In this document: positions 24,905 to 33,212 of the stretch, piece after piece
Layout of the letters: every line of letters starts with the position of its first letter
How positions within the stretch are numbered: position 1 is the first letter of the stretch
Assembly (NCBI RefSeq): GCF_000143825.1
Contig: NZ_CM000961.1
Coordinates: 558,001-622,000 of the forward strand
Source: Corynebacterium genitalium ATCC 33030
GTDB lineage: Bacteria; Actinomycetota; Actinomycetes; Mycobacteriales; Mycobacteriaceae
Direction: 5' to 3'
DNA: 64,000 nucleotides
Position numbers and translations under genes: made by a program
Notes under the pieces: generated by a model
Told to the model about the DNA's origin: nothing
Seen by the model: only the letters and a program-made list of their open reading frames with translations
The model's database searches: none

Positions 24905-25115
24905 GCACCGACGAGATGCACACCCTGATCCTCGGCCAGAAGATGACCGGCATCGGCGCGTTCGCGTAGGGGCCCGTGGTGGTGGCCCGTGGACTCGTGG
25001 ATCTCGATTACCTAGTTACCGCAGCCACTAAATCTGACCTGGGGTTTTACCGGCGGTCAGTGGTGTGGATGTAATCGAGATCCACGCGGGTCCACTGGAG
25101 CGCACGGCCGGGGCC
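24905..25115 (+). repeat. 211-bp direct repeat, copy B
   Basis: This is the second copy of 23628-23838, with one mismatch. It contains a headless gcdH 3' end (STDEMHTLILGQ... to the stop at 24967-24969) and the same hairpin (24997-25085). It is non-coding in effect. Together the two copies bracket a 1277-bp repeat unit carrying the Abi gene. Confidence 0.95.
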
Positions 25116-25141
25116 TGGAGCCCCTTCTCCAAAACGACGGA

Positions 25142-25176
25142 AACCCCGGGAAACCATGTACACGGTTCCCGGGGTT
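25142..25176 (-). terminator. Hairpin after metE
   Basis: AACCCCGGGAA / TTCCCGGGGTT arms with an inner AACC/GGTT extension lie about 70 bp beyond the metE stop. The minus-strand tail is only weakly T-rich. The 25177-25248 stretch holds no gene. Confidence 0.6.
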
Positions 25177-25248
25177 AGCCGTTTGAAAGTGGTTGTAAGC
25201 CTCGGAGGCTCAGGGGCTCGGACCTTAGGGGCCTGGGACCTTCGAGTC

Positions 25249-27501
25249 TTAGAGGCCTCCGACGACCTCGTCGCGGGCGGCGACCATGTTGGCCAGGGCC
25301 GGTTCGACCTCGGCGTAGCCGCGCGTCTTCAGGCCGCAGTCCGGGTTGACCCAGAGGCGGTCGGTCGGAACGTTCTCCAGGGCGGCCTTGATGAGCTCGA
25401 CCATCTCTTCCTTGGACGGGATGCGCGGGGAGTGGATGTCGTAGACACCCGGGCCGATCTCGGCATGGAAGGTCTCGTCGATGTCCTCGAGCAGCTCCAT
25501 CTTGGAGCGTGCGGCCTCGATGGAGGTGACGTCGGCATCCAGGCCGGCGACGGCATCGATGATCTGGCCGAACTCGGAGTAGCAGAGGTGGGTGTGGATC
25601 TGCGTGGTCGGCTGCGCCTCCAGGGCGACGAGGCGGAAGGCGCGGACGGCCCAGTCGAGGTAGGCCGGGCGGTCGTCGGCACGCAGCGGCAGCAGCTCGC
25701 GCAGGGCGGGCTCGTCGATCTGGATGACGTTGATGCCGGCCTTCTCCAGGTCGGCGACCTCGTCGGCGAGAGCGACGCCGATCTGGTCGGCGGAGACGGA
25801 CAGCGGCACGTCGTCACGCTTGAAGGACCAGGCCAGGATGGTCACCGGGCCGGTGAGCATGCCCTTGACCGGGTGGTCGGACAGGGACTGCGCGAAGGCG
25901 GACCACTCGGTGGTCATGGCCTCCGGGCGGGAGACGTCGCCGACAACGATCGGCGGACGGGTGCAGCGGGAGCCGTAGGACTGGACCCAGCCGTTCTCGG
26001 TGACCACGAAGCCGTCGAGAAGCTCAGCGAAGTACTGCACCATGTCGTTGCGCTCCGGCTCGCCGTGGACCAGGACGTCCAGGCCCAGGCGCTCTTGGAG
26101 CTCGATGACCTGCTTGACTTCCTGCTTCAGAGCCTCGGTGTACTGCTCATCGTTCAGCTCACCGTTTCGGTGCGCCGCACGTGCCTCACGGATCTCCTTG
26201 GTCTGCGGGAAGGAACCGATCGTGGTGGTCGGCAGCGCCGGCAGGCCGAGCTCCTTCTGTGCTTCCTTGCGCTCGGCGAACAGCGGCTGGCGCTGGACCT
26301 CGCCGGTCGGCAGGTCCTCAACACGCTTGACGACGTCCGCGTTGTGAATACGAGTGGACTCTGCACGCGTGCGGACAGCCCGGTCAGAACGGCCGAACGC
26401 CTCCGGTGCGTTGCCCTCGCCGGCAACGAGAGCTGTGATCTCTTCGATCTTCTCGTCGGCAAACGAGAGCCACGGTGCGACCTCGACTGGGATGTTCTTC
26501 TCGGCGTTCAGGGTGTGCGGCACGTGCTGCAGGGAGGTGGAGGTGGACACGTGCGGTGCGTCGGCGGTGCCGAGCTTGCCCAGGACCTCGACCTTTTCGC
26601 GTAGGTTAGCGGCCCAGACGTTGCGGCCGTCGATGAGGCCGGCAACGAGGGTGGTGCCATCCTGGACGGCTGCAGCGACACGCTGCGGGTAGTCCGGGTC
26701 AGCGTCAAGGGTCCACGGGGACAGGTCGACGTGGAGAGCCTCCGGCTTCACCGATGCCAGGGCGTTCAGGCCCTCGCGCAGCGAGCCGTACGGGGTGGTG
26801 ATGTACACATTTGGACGCTGTTCAGCGTCCAAAAGACGGGACCAAGCGGACTGCGCGTACTTCGCCAGCTCAGCATCCGGGGTGGACAGGTCGGCGACCA
26901 GTGCGGGCTCTGCAACCTGGACCCACTCAGCGCCGGCTTCCTTGAGGGCGGCGAAGACCTGTGCGTAAGCGTCGACAAGCTTGTCCAGCAGCGACCACTC
27001 GACCGGCTTGGCCAGCGCGAGCAGGGTGATCGGGCCGACGAGTGCCGGGCGGACAGCGTGGCCAGCCTCGCCGGCTTCCTCAACCAGGCGGACAATGCGC
27101 TCCGGAGCCGGGGTGATGTCCTGGCCAGCCTCAACCTCAGGCACGAGGTAGTGGTAGTTGGTGTCGAACCACTTGGTCATCTCCAGCGGCACACGGGTGT
27201 CGTTGCCGCGGGCGAGAGCGAACTCCTCGTCCAGGTCGGTGCCGCCAGCGATCAGGCCGACGGTCAGGCCGGTCTCGAGCACCTGGTCGTAGTACGCGAC
27301 ATCCGCCGGGATGGCGTAGTCCTCGGTCAGACCGAGGTCGCGCAGGTGGTTGTAGGTGTCGATGCGCAGCGCGCGCGTCGTGGTGCGGAACGTGTCAGCG
27401 TCAATGCGGCCGGCCCAGTAGGACTCCAGCGCGCGCTTGAGCTCGCGGTTCGCACCGATGCGGGGGTAACCCTCGATCGTTGCCTTAGGGAAATTCGTCA
27501 C
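25249..27501 (-). CDS. metE: MetE: cobalamin-independent methionine synthase
   Basis: The protein has 750 residues, full length for the family. The N-terminal half starts FPKATIEGYPRIGANRELKRALE. The C-terminal catalytic half has TTTIGSFPQTKEIR, VLVHGEPERNDMVQYFAE, GWVQSYGSRCTRPPI, the zinc ligands HTHLCYSEF, and a final cysteine in VNPDCGLKTR. It transfers the methyl group of methyl-tetrahydropteroyl-polyglutamate to homocysteine. It lies 9 bp downstream of metF, which makes its methyl donor. Confidence 0.96.
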   Translation of the reverse strand: MTNFPKATIEGYPRIGANRELKRALESYWAGRIDADTFRTTTRALRIDTYNHLRDLGLTEDYAIPADVAYYDQVLETGLTVGLIAGGTDLDEEFALARGNDTRVPLEMTKWFDTNYHYLVPEVEAGQDITPAPERIVRLVEEAGEAGHAVRPALVGPITLLALAKPVEWSLLDKLVDAYAQVFAALKEAGAEWVQVAEPALVADLSTPDAELAKYAQSAWSRLLDAEQRPNVYITTPYGSLREGLNALASVKPEALHVDLSPWTLDADPDYPQRVAAAVQDGTTLVAGLIDGRNVWAANLREKVEVLGKLGTADAPHVSTSTSLQHVPHTLNAEKNIPVEVAPWLSFADEKIEEITALVAGEGNAPEAFGRSDRAVRTRAESTRIHNADVVKRVEDLPTGEVQRQPLFAERKEAQKELGLPALPTTTIGSFPQTKEIREARAAHRNGELNDEQYTEALKQEVKQVIELQERLGLDVLVHGEPERNDMVQYFAELLDGFVVTENGWVQSYGSRCTRPPIVVGDVSRPEAMTTEWSAFAQSLSDHPVKGMLTGPVTILAWSFKRDDVPLSVSADQIGVALADEVADLEKAGINVIQIDEPALRELLPLRADDRPAYLDWAVRAFRLVALEAQPTTQIHTHLCYSEFGQIIDAVAGLDADVTSIEAARSKMELLEDIDETFHAEIGPGVYDIHSPRIPSKEEMVELIKAALENVPTDRLWVNPDCGLKTRGYAEVEPALANMVAARDEVVGGL

Positions 27502-27510
27502 AGTATCTCC

Positions 27511-28473
27511 TTAGTTGGTTGGTTTCTCAATGCCGAGCCTAGACAACAGGTCCTCGGTCACCGCCAGGTTGTTGTGGGTGTAGATGTGCAGACCGCCAAC
27601 GCCGGCGTCGAGAAGCTTCTGCGTGAGCTCAACAGTGAGCTGCATGCCCGCCTCATACTCCTCCTCCGGCGTGCTGGCCGACGACAGCGCGTCAACCACG
27701 GTCTGCGGTACCTCAATCCCCGACAGCACGCCCATGCGCTCGACCCGCTTCAGGCTGGTCATAGGCATGATGCCGGGGATGAGGGGGATGCGCACGCCAG
27801 CCATGCGCGACTGCTCCGCGAACTGGAGGTAATCCTCTGCGGCGAAGAACAGCTGCGTGATGGCGAAGTCCGCGCCCAAGCGCTGCTTCGACAGCAGAAC
27901 GTCCAGGTCGAGGTCCGGCGTCGGCGACTCCGCGTGGCCGGAGGGATAACACGCCACCGACAGGGCGAGCTTGCCCGCGGCGAGGCGGTACGCATTCTCC
28001 TCCTCGATCTCCTGGATGAGGGTGAGCAGCTGCGTCGCGTACTGCAGGTAGCCCTCCGGCAGGCTGGTCTCCCCCTCCGGGAGGTCACCGCGCAGGGCGA
28101 GGAATCCGCGCACACCAGAGTCGATTAGGCGGCGGATCCAGTCCGCCAGTTCCTCTTCCGTGCCCGCTGTGCAGGCCAGGTGAGCGATGGTCGGCAAGTT
28201 CGTCGACTCGGTCAGGCGCGCAATGAAGTCGGCCGTGCCCTCTAGCCAGCCCGAACGCCGTGAACTCGTCACAGCAATGTAGTCGGGTTTGTAGGCCGCC
28301 AGCCCCGAAACGAGGTCCTTCAGTTTGGCCTCATCAGCATCATGGCGCGGAGGGATGAGCTCGAAACTCAAAGCCGTGCGCGCAGGAGTGCGAGCCGGCT
28401 GTTCCAGTGCTTCATCGAGGGGATCCAAGGGCGCAGACGCCGACAGCCTCGACGAAAAATGTCCTTCAGACAA
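27511..28473 (-). CDS. metF: MetF: 5,10-methylenetetrahydrofolate reductase
   Basis: The protein has 320 residues. The TIM-barrel flavoprotein signatures are FELIPPRHDADEAKLKDLVSGL, PDYIAVTSSRRSG, FLALRGDLPEG, the region GADFAITQLFFAAEDYLQF, and IPLIPGIMPMTSLKRVERM. The start is the TTG at 28473, supported by AAAGGA 8 bp upstream. It produces 5-methyl-THF for MetE in the same transcript. A hairpin and a long inverted repeat lie upstream; no McbR motif, SAM or cobalamin riboswitch was recognised. Confidence 0.94.
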   Translation of the reverse strand: MSEGHFSSRLSASAPLDPLDEALEQPARTPARTALSFELIPPRHDADEAKLKDLVSGLAAYKPDYIAVTSSRRSGWLEGTADFIARLTESTNLPTIAHLACTAGTEEELADWIRRLIDSGVRGFLALRGDLPEGETSLPEGYLQYATQLLTLIQEIEEENAYRLAAGKLALSVACYPSGHAESPTPDLDLDVLLSKQRLGADFAITQLFFAAEDYLQFAEQSRMAGVRIPLIPGIMPMTSLKRVERMGVLSGIEVPQTVVDALSSASTPEEEYEAGMQLTVELTQKLLDAGVGGLHIYTHNNLAVTEDLLSRLGIEKPTN

Positions 28474-28512
28474 CGAAGGAGTCCTTTCGTCCTAGTCGGT
28501 TTAGGTTTATCT

Positions 28513-28545
28513 GTTCAACGTTTCCGCTTTAGCGGGGCGTTGAAC
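28513..28545. repeat. Palindromic hairpin upstream of metF
   Basis: GTTCAACG / CGTTGAAC outer arms (perfect, 8 bp) and CCGCT / AGCGG inner arms (perfect, 5 bp) lie 40 bp before the metF TTG. It could be an operator or a 5'-UTR hairpin. Confidence 0.6.
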
Positions 28546-28739
28546 TGGCTGGGCTCAGCACTTGGAAAACTGTGTGTGAATGTAACCCCCGGGCTGCGGG
28601 GCGATCAAAAGGTCAGCGGGCGGGGCGGGGTGTTCGTGCTGGTTGAGGGGGTTCCCTGCGTGAATTTAATTCGGCTTCCCGGGCGGTTGAGCGGTGCGGA
28701 AATGGACCGAGCGGTCCAGATCGCCCGGGGCCGGGCGGA

Positions 28740-28823
28740 ATAGAATTTTACTATCGCCTTCTAGGCCGAAAACGGGCCGAAATAGGGCCGGAGAACGCGC
28801 AAAAGGCGATACTAAAACTCTAT
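28740..28823. repeat. 21-bp imperfect inverted repeat in the metF / 28894-gene divergent region
   Basis: The left arm 28740-28760 and the right arm 28803-28823 pair at 19 of 21 positions (ATAGA-TTTTA-TATCGCCTT). The interior has three spaced GGCCG units. It lies in a 420-bp divergent gap that otherwise holds only the metF hairpin and no gene; in both orientations an arm could overlap a promoter. Function unknown. Confidence 0.8.
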
Positions 28824-28893
28824 AGACGGCGAGAACCCGCAGACATACCTACTGTGGAGGGCAAAGTTAACTCTCCGAAAGGTGACCTACACC

Positions 28894-29646
28894 ATGAACC
28901 TTCGCAATATCCGTCTGGCCATGAAGGTGGCCAACCACTTTTACGGCCAGTACCGCGACCTGAACCAGGCTGAGAAGCGCAACGTCTACGAAGCAGTGCG
29001 CGTTCTGGCCAACCCGAGCCGCGGTGTTGACGCAGACGACCTCAAGGACATTGACAACATCGACGACATCATTGACGAGTCCCGCTTCAGCGAGGCCCGC
29101 CGCGAAGCCGGTGACATCACCCGCGCCGCGCACGCCCGCCTGGACCGCCGCCGCGCCCAGTTCGACTCGGACCAGCTGGGCAAGCGAGTGTTGAAGAACG
29201 CGGAGAAGACCGCCAAGAAGAACAAGCGCAAGAAGCAGGCGAAGGGCATCGGCGCAGCGACCGGCGTGCTTGCTCTCCTGGCCGCGATCGGTGGCGCTGT
29301 CTGGTACTTCTTCCTGCGCGAGGAGCCGAAGCAGGCGCCACGCAAGGACCACCGTCCGGTGAAGAAGACGGACGAGCACACCAATTCGGACGGCTCTGTG
29401 ACCCACGTGTACTCGACCACCACGAGCCAGCGCACCCAAGCGCAGGGTGAGACAGCCGACAAGATCGGCAGCGGCAACCGCGTCGAGAACAAGGCCGCTG
29501 GCGCTCACTCGGCTCACGGCCCGCTGTCGGAGGAGCCGGCGGAGCGCGATGAGGAGCTTCTGTCCTCCATCGATGAGCAGCTGTCCACGCTGGACACGCT
29601 TGACGACGATCAGCGCAACGCCACCAACCCCCGCGGCAACCAGTAA
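28894..29646 (+). CDS. Conserved single-pass membrane protein of unknown function
   Basis: The protein has 250 residues from the ATG at 28894. GAAAGG lies about 10 bp upstream of it but touches an earlier GTG, so the ATG is preferred. A helical, charged N-terminal domain of about 120 residues (NLRNIRLAMKVANHFYGQYRDL onward) ends in a very basic KKNKRKKQ stretch. One membrane helix (about residues 121-141) and an acidic, low-complexity outer tail follow. No enzyme motif is visible. Proteins of this shape occur in corynebacteria, but I cannot assign a family with confidence. Confidence 0.75.
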   Translation: MNLRNIRLAMKVANHFYGQYRDLNQAEKRNVYEAVRVLANPSRGVDADDLKDIDNIDDIIDESRFSEARREAGDITRAAHARLDRRRAQFDSDQLGKRVLKNAEKTAKKNKRKKQAKGIGAATGVLALLAAIGGAVWYFFLREEPKQAPRKDHRPVKKTDEHTNSDGSVTHVYSTTTSQRTQAQGETADKIGSGNRVENKAAGAHSAHGPLSEEPAERDEELLSSIDEQLSTLDTLDDDQRNATNPRGNQ

Positions 29647-29655
29647 CGGCGGTAG

Positions 29656-30216
29656 TTACCCCGCGTTCCTCCAGGCCGTGAGCAACCGGCCAACAAGGCG
29701 GCGCTGCACGTCTGCGTCAACTGCCACCATCTCGCCGTCGAGAGGCCGTGTGACCACGAACATCTCGGCGGCGAACTCGAGCGGCGTGAGCCCGGCAGGC
29801 ACCAGCCCGGCTGGCGCCGCCTTGTCCAGCACACCTTGGAAGGCCTCCATGGTGGCCGCCCGTTCGGCGGACAGTTCCGGATGGTGCTGCCACCGGTCAT
29901 GGGCGATAGCGGCGACGAGGGGGCCGGCACCGTAATCGAGAAGCTGCCACACAAAGGTGTCCCAGTGGGCCTGGGGGTCGTCGGCAAAGCGTGAGAGTGC
30001 TTCGTCGATGAACTCCCCCACGTTCGTCAACAACCGCAGCCCGCACGCGGCGTCGAGGTCCGCCCGGGTGGGAAAGTTGCGGTAGAGAGTGGCAATGCCG
30101 ACCCCGGCGCGGGCAGCGATGGCCTCGAGGGTGACGGTGGATTCGGGGCGGGTGCGCAGCAGGTCGCATGCCGCGTCAATGATTTTTTCGCGCCGTGCTT
30201 TTGCGTCAGATCTCAT
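29656..30216 (-). CDS. TetR-family transcriptional repressor
   Basis: The protein has 186 residues. The N-terminal TetR HTH (about 8-55) reads REKIIDAACDLL then LEAIAARAGVGIATLYRNFPTRADL. The C-terminal ligand domain is of the SbtR/TetR_C type. It stands divergent to the ABC/YhgE pair; a 6-4-6 palindrome overlaps the -35 of their promoter, so it probably represses both itself and that pair. Its 3' end faces the end of the 28894 gene 10 bp away. Confidence 0.92.
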   Translation of the reverse strand: MRSDAKARREKIIDAACDLLRTRPESTVTLEAIAARAGVGIATLYRNFPTRADLDAACGLRLLTNVGEFIDEALSRFADDPQAHWDTFVWQLLDYGAGPLVAAIAHDRWQHHPELSAERAATMEAFQGVLDKAAPAGLVPAGLTPLEFAAEMFVVTRPLDGEMVAVDADVQRRLVGRLLTAWRNAG

Positions 30217-30226
30217 CGTCCCCGCC

Positions 30227-30257
30227 TTGACTACAGTCTTGTAGTGCGGAATGATAC
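30227..30257 (+). promoter_or_regulatory. Promoter with TetR-type operator for the ABC/YhgE pair
   Basis: TTGACT at 30227-30232 is a near-consensus -35; AATGAT (30250-30255, 17-bp spacer) or TGATAC is the -10. The inverted repeat ACTACA-GTCT-TGTAGT (30230-30245) overlaps the -35, a classic repressor position. Confidence 0.65.
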
Positions 30258-30306
30258 AGCATGAATTTCCGATAGTCTATCCTCCACTTAGCCGAGGGGG
30301 CACCCA

Positions 30307-31023
30307 ATGGAACCCATCTTCAACGTGCGGGATCTTGTTTTGCGTAAAGGCGATGATCCGCTGACGTTCGACACCTACGACGGCCTGACCCTCCTGATCA
30401 CTGAGCGCGAAGTCGGCGCGACCACGCTGTGCATGACGCTCGCCGGCCGCTTCAGCCAGAAGAGCGGTGACGTGCATGTTGGCGACGCCTCGAAACCCCG
30501 CCAGCGCTTCAAGAAGGTCGCGCTCGCCGGAACCACGCTGCTGGACAGCTTGGAGCGCCAGGTGGACACCCGCGAGGTGATTCGCGAGCAGGTCGCCTGG
30601 GCGCAACCGTTCTTCAAGTTCGTGCCGAAGGACATTCTCAGCCACGACTTGGTCAAGCCGTGGCTGGAGCCGTTGCGCCTGACAGACCTTGACCCGTCTC
30701 TCGACGTCGGTGATCTGACCGTCCAGGACCGCTTCCGACTGCGCGTTCTTCTCGCGCTGGTCGCCCGCAAGAACGCCGTGGCGATCGTCGTGGACGACAT
30801 CGATCAGATCCGCAGTGCAGAGCTGCGCCAGGAGCTTCTCGACGACCTTCTCACGCTCTCCCGCCACCTACCGGTTGTCGTGAGCACCGTGAACGAGGAC
30901 CCGGGCAATCACGCGGACCACGTCATAGATCTGCGCTCGGGCAACCCGTCCGAACCCGAACTTGAAACCGAACAGACCGAACACACCGAACACACCGATC
31001 AGACCGAGGAGGCCAGCGCATGA
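30307..31023 (+). CDS. Degenerate ABC-type ATPase partner of a YhgE/Pip protein
   Basis: The protein has 238 residues. The fold is ABC-ATPase-like (FNVRDLVLRKGDD start and a VAIVVDDIDQI Walker-B-like strand), but the P-loop reads TEREVGATTL instead of GxxGxGKST, and the LSGGQ signature is replaced by LTVQDRFRLRV. Nucleotide hydrolysis is therefore doubtful. The C-terminus is a Glu/Thr-rich repeat. It overlaps the next gene by 4 bp, so the two proteins probably work together. Such ATPase plus YhgE pairs occur in other corynebacteria. Confidence 0.7.
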   Translation: MEPIFNVRDLVLRKGDDPLTFDTYDGLTLLITEREVGATTLCMTLAGRFSQKSGDVHVGDASKPRQRFKKVALAGTTLLDSLERQVDTREVIREQVAWAQPFFKFVPKDILSHDLVKPWLEPLRLTDLDPSLDVGDLTVQDRFRLRVLLALVARKNAVAIVVDDIDQIRSAELRQELLDDLLTLSRHLPVVVSTVNEDPGNHADHVIDLRSGNPSEPELETEQTEHTEHTDQTEEASA

Positions 31024-33164
31024 TTTCCGGACTTCATGTGGGCACCCACTTCCGCAAGCTGCTCAATGGCGTCTTGCCGCCGCTGGCGTTGCTGGCCATT
31101 ACGGTTCTACCGCTGCTGTTCGGTGGTATTTTCGTCTGGTCGTACTTCGACCCGTTGGGCAACTTGGACAAGATCCCGGTGGCGCTGGTCAACTCGGACA
31201 AGGGCGCTGTAGGCCCTGACGGGGAGGAAATGCGCGCCGGCGACCAGGTGACAGAAGAGTTGCTCAAGGTCGAGCCGATGAACTTCGTCGAGGTCAGCGC
31301 GGAGGAAGCACAGCAGGGCATCGCGGACGGCACCTATTACCTGGGTGTGGAGATCCCGGAGGACTTCTCTGAGGCCGCAGTGTCCGTGAACTCTGACGAG
31401 CCGCACCCGGCGAAGATGAATGTCACGCTGAACAACACCAACGGCTTCATCCCCACCATGCTGGGTAACCAGGTGGCGCGTGTGATGACGGCGGTGATCA
31501 GTAGCACCGTCGGCGAGCAAATCACCAACACATTGTTCATGGGCTTCAACACCATCGGCGAAGGCATGGACCAAGCTTCTGAGGGTGCCGGTCAACTGCA
31601 CGAGGGTGCCGGTGAAGCGAAGGATGGCTCCCAGAAGCTTGAGGACGGGGTGCACAAGCTTGAGGATGGGGTTGATACTGCCGTCGAAAAGCTTCCGGAA
31701 CTCGTCGATGGCGCGCACAAGCTTGACGACGGTGCCAACAAGCTGGACGACGGCGCCAAGAAGCTCAACGAAGGCCTCGGGGAAGCTTCGGACGGCGCCG
31801 ACGAGCTCGCGGACGGCATGGACAAACTGCGCACGGCGACCAACGCGCTGGGTGCCGGTGCTGCCGCTGTGTCCGCAGGTGTGGATGAGGTCACCGGTGT
31901 CGGCGACCAGCTCGCACAGCTGCAGGAGGCCAACAGGAAGATCAATGAGGCGCTGGACCAAGCGATCGACGACCTAGAAAACGTCGGCGGACCGGCAGCG
32001 CGCGACCTGGTCGACAAGGCCCGTGAGGCGCAGGCGGCGGCCGGCATCACCGTTGATCCGGAGACGCAGCAGATGGTCGATACCGCGCTGGATCCGGAGA
32101 CGATCAGCAAGCTGCGGCAGCTTCGCGACGGCGCCCGCGAGCTGTCCACCCAGCTCAACGACCCCGCTGCGGAGTACGTGCAGGGCATCAACACGGCCGC
32201 CGATGGCGCGGAGACCCTCTCCGCTGCGCTGAAGCTGCTGCACGACGGCTCCGGCAAGCTCGTCACGGGCACCGGGGAACTGACCGATGGCACCGAGACG
32301 CTGGTCGTCGGTGTCGACTCGGCAGCCGAGAAGACCCCGATGCTTGTCGACGGCACCCGCCAACTCGTCGTCGGCGTCGAAGCCCTCAACGAAGGCCTCA
32401 TTCAGCTTGACGACGGCTCCGGCGAACTCGCCCTGAAGATCACCGAAGGCGCCGAGCAAGTCCCCCGCTTTGAAGGCTCCAAGCTGGAGGACGCCTCATC
32501 CGTGGCCTCCTCCCCTGTCCGCCTCAACGAGACGGGTGACACCTTGACTACCTTCGGTCAGGGTCTGTCCCCGTTCTTCCTGTCGCTGTCGCTGTGGTTC
32601 GGCGGCCTGATCATGTTCATGATCTTCAACCCGATCTCCCGCCGTGCGATCGACTCCGGTACAAACCCGGCGCGCGTGGTCATGGGCACTTGGATCCCGG
32701 CCGTGGGGATCGGTTTGATTCAGGCGCTGATCCTATGGCTCGTCCAGGTCTTCCTGCTCGATATTGACCCGGTGCACCCGGGCCAGATGCTCGGCGCGCT
32801 GTGCTTCATCTCAATGGTGTTTGTCACCTCGATCATCGCCATCAACGCCCTTTTCGGCCCTAACGTGGGCCGCCTGGTGACCATGGTGCTGATGACCTTG
32901 CAGCTTGTCGCTTCCAACGGTGTCTACCCCCCAGAAGTCCAGCCCGACTTCATCCAGTGGGTCCACTCCTGGGACCCGATGCGCTTCTCAGTGGACCTGA
33001 TGCGCCACACCCTCTTCGGCTCCTCCGCCGGCGACCCACGTTTGGAACAAGCCCTCGGCGTCTTAGCCTTCGTGGGAGTGGCGGCCTTCCTCCTTGCCAT
33101 GGCAGGGTTCTGGCGCGAGCGTGTCCTCATGGACAAAGACATCCATCCCGAGCTACAAGTATAG
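31020..33164 (+). CDS. YhgE/Pip-family membrane protein (ABC-2-like)
   Basis: The protein has 714 residues. One N-terminal membrane helix (about 18-40) precedes a long extracytoplasmic region and about five C-terminal helices (from about residue 510), the YhgE/Pip layout. The middle (about 180-480) is built from short repeats of the type L-x-D-G-A/V-x-K-L, likely a rod-like helical domain. Relatives include the phage-infection protein Pip and the EsaA/YueB group. Substrate export or a wall-spanning structural role is possible; neither is shown here. Confidence 0.85.
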   Translation: MISGLHVGTHFRKLLNGVLPPLALLAITVLPLLFGGIFVWSYFDPLGNLDKIPVALVNSDKGAVGPDGEEMRAGDQVTEELLKVEPMNFVEVSAEEAQQGIADGTYYLGVEIPEDFSEAAVSVNSDEPHPAKMNVTLNNTNGFIPTMLGNQVARVMTAVISSTVGEQITNTLFMGFNTIGEGMDQASEGAGQLHEGAGEAKDGSQKLEDGVHKLEDGVDTAVEKLPELVDGAHKLDDGANKLDDGAKKLNEGLGEASDGADELADGMDKLRTATNALGAGAAAVSAGVDEVTGVGDQLAQLQEANRKINEALDQAIDDLENVGGPAARDLVDKAREAQAAAGITVDPETQQMVDTALDPETISKLRQLRDGARELSTQLNDPAAEYVQGINTAADGAETLSAALKLLHDGSGKLVTGTGELTDGTETLVVGVDSAAEKTPMLVDGTRQLVVGVEALNEGLIQLDDGSGELALKITEGAEQVPRFEGSKLEDASSVASSPVRLNETGDTLTTFGQGLSPFFLSLSLWFGGLIMFMIFNPISRRAIDSGTNPARVVMGTWIPAVGIGLIQALILWLVQVFLLDIDPVHPGQMLGALCFISMVFVTSIIAINALFGPNVGRLVTMVLMTLQLVASNGVYPPEVQPDFIQWVHSWDPMRFSVDLMRHTLFGSSAGDPRLEQALGVLAFVGVAAFLLAMAGFWRERVLMDKDIHPELQV

Positions 33165-33188
33165 CCCGGGCTGAGCTCAGCCCGGGCT
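33163..33188. terminator. Perfect 26-bp palindrome between convergent genes
   Basis: AGCCCGGGCTGAG / CTCAGCCCGGGCT is fully self-complementary with no loop and begins inside the stop codon of the YhgE-family gene. It is probably a two-way terminator for that gene and the converging lipase gene. Confidence 0.65.
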
Positions 33189-33212
33189 AGTCTGTGAGCT
33201 TTCAACTGGGGT

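Noticed and set aside
26731..28128. 465-codon plus-strand open frame over the metE-metF junction
   Set aside because: It crosses two well-supported minus-strand genes and shows shadow composition.
28474..28893. SAM or cobalamin riboswitch upstream of metFE
   Set aside because: I searched by eye for the conserved cobalamin box and SAM-I core and found neither; only palindromes are present.
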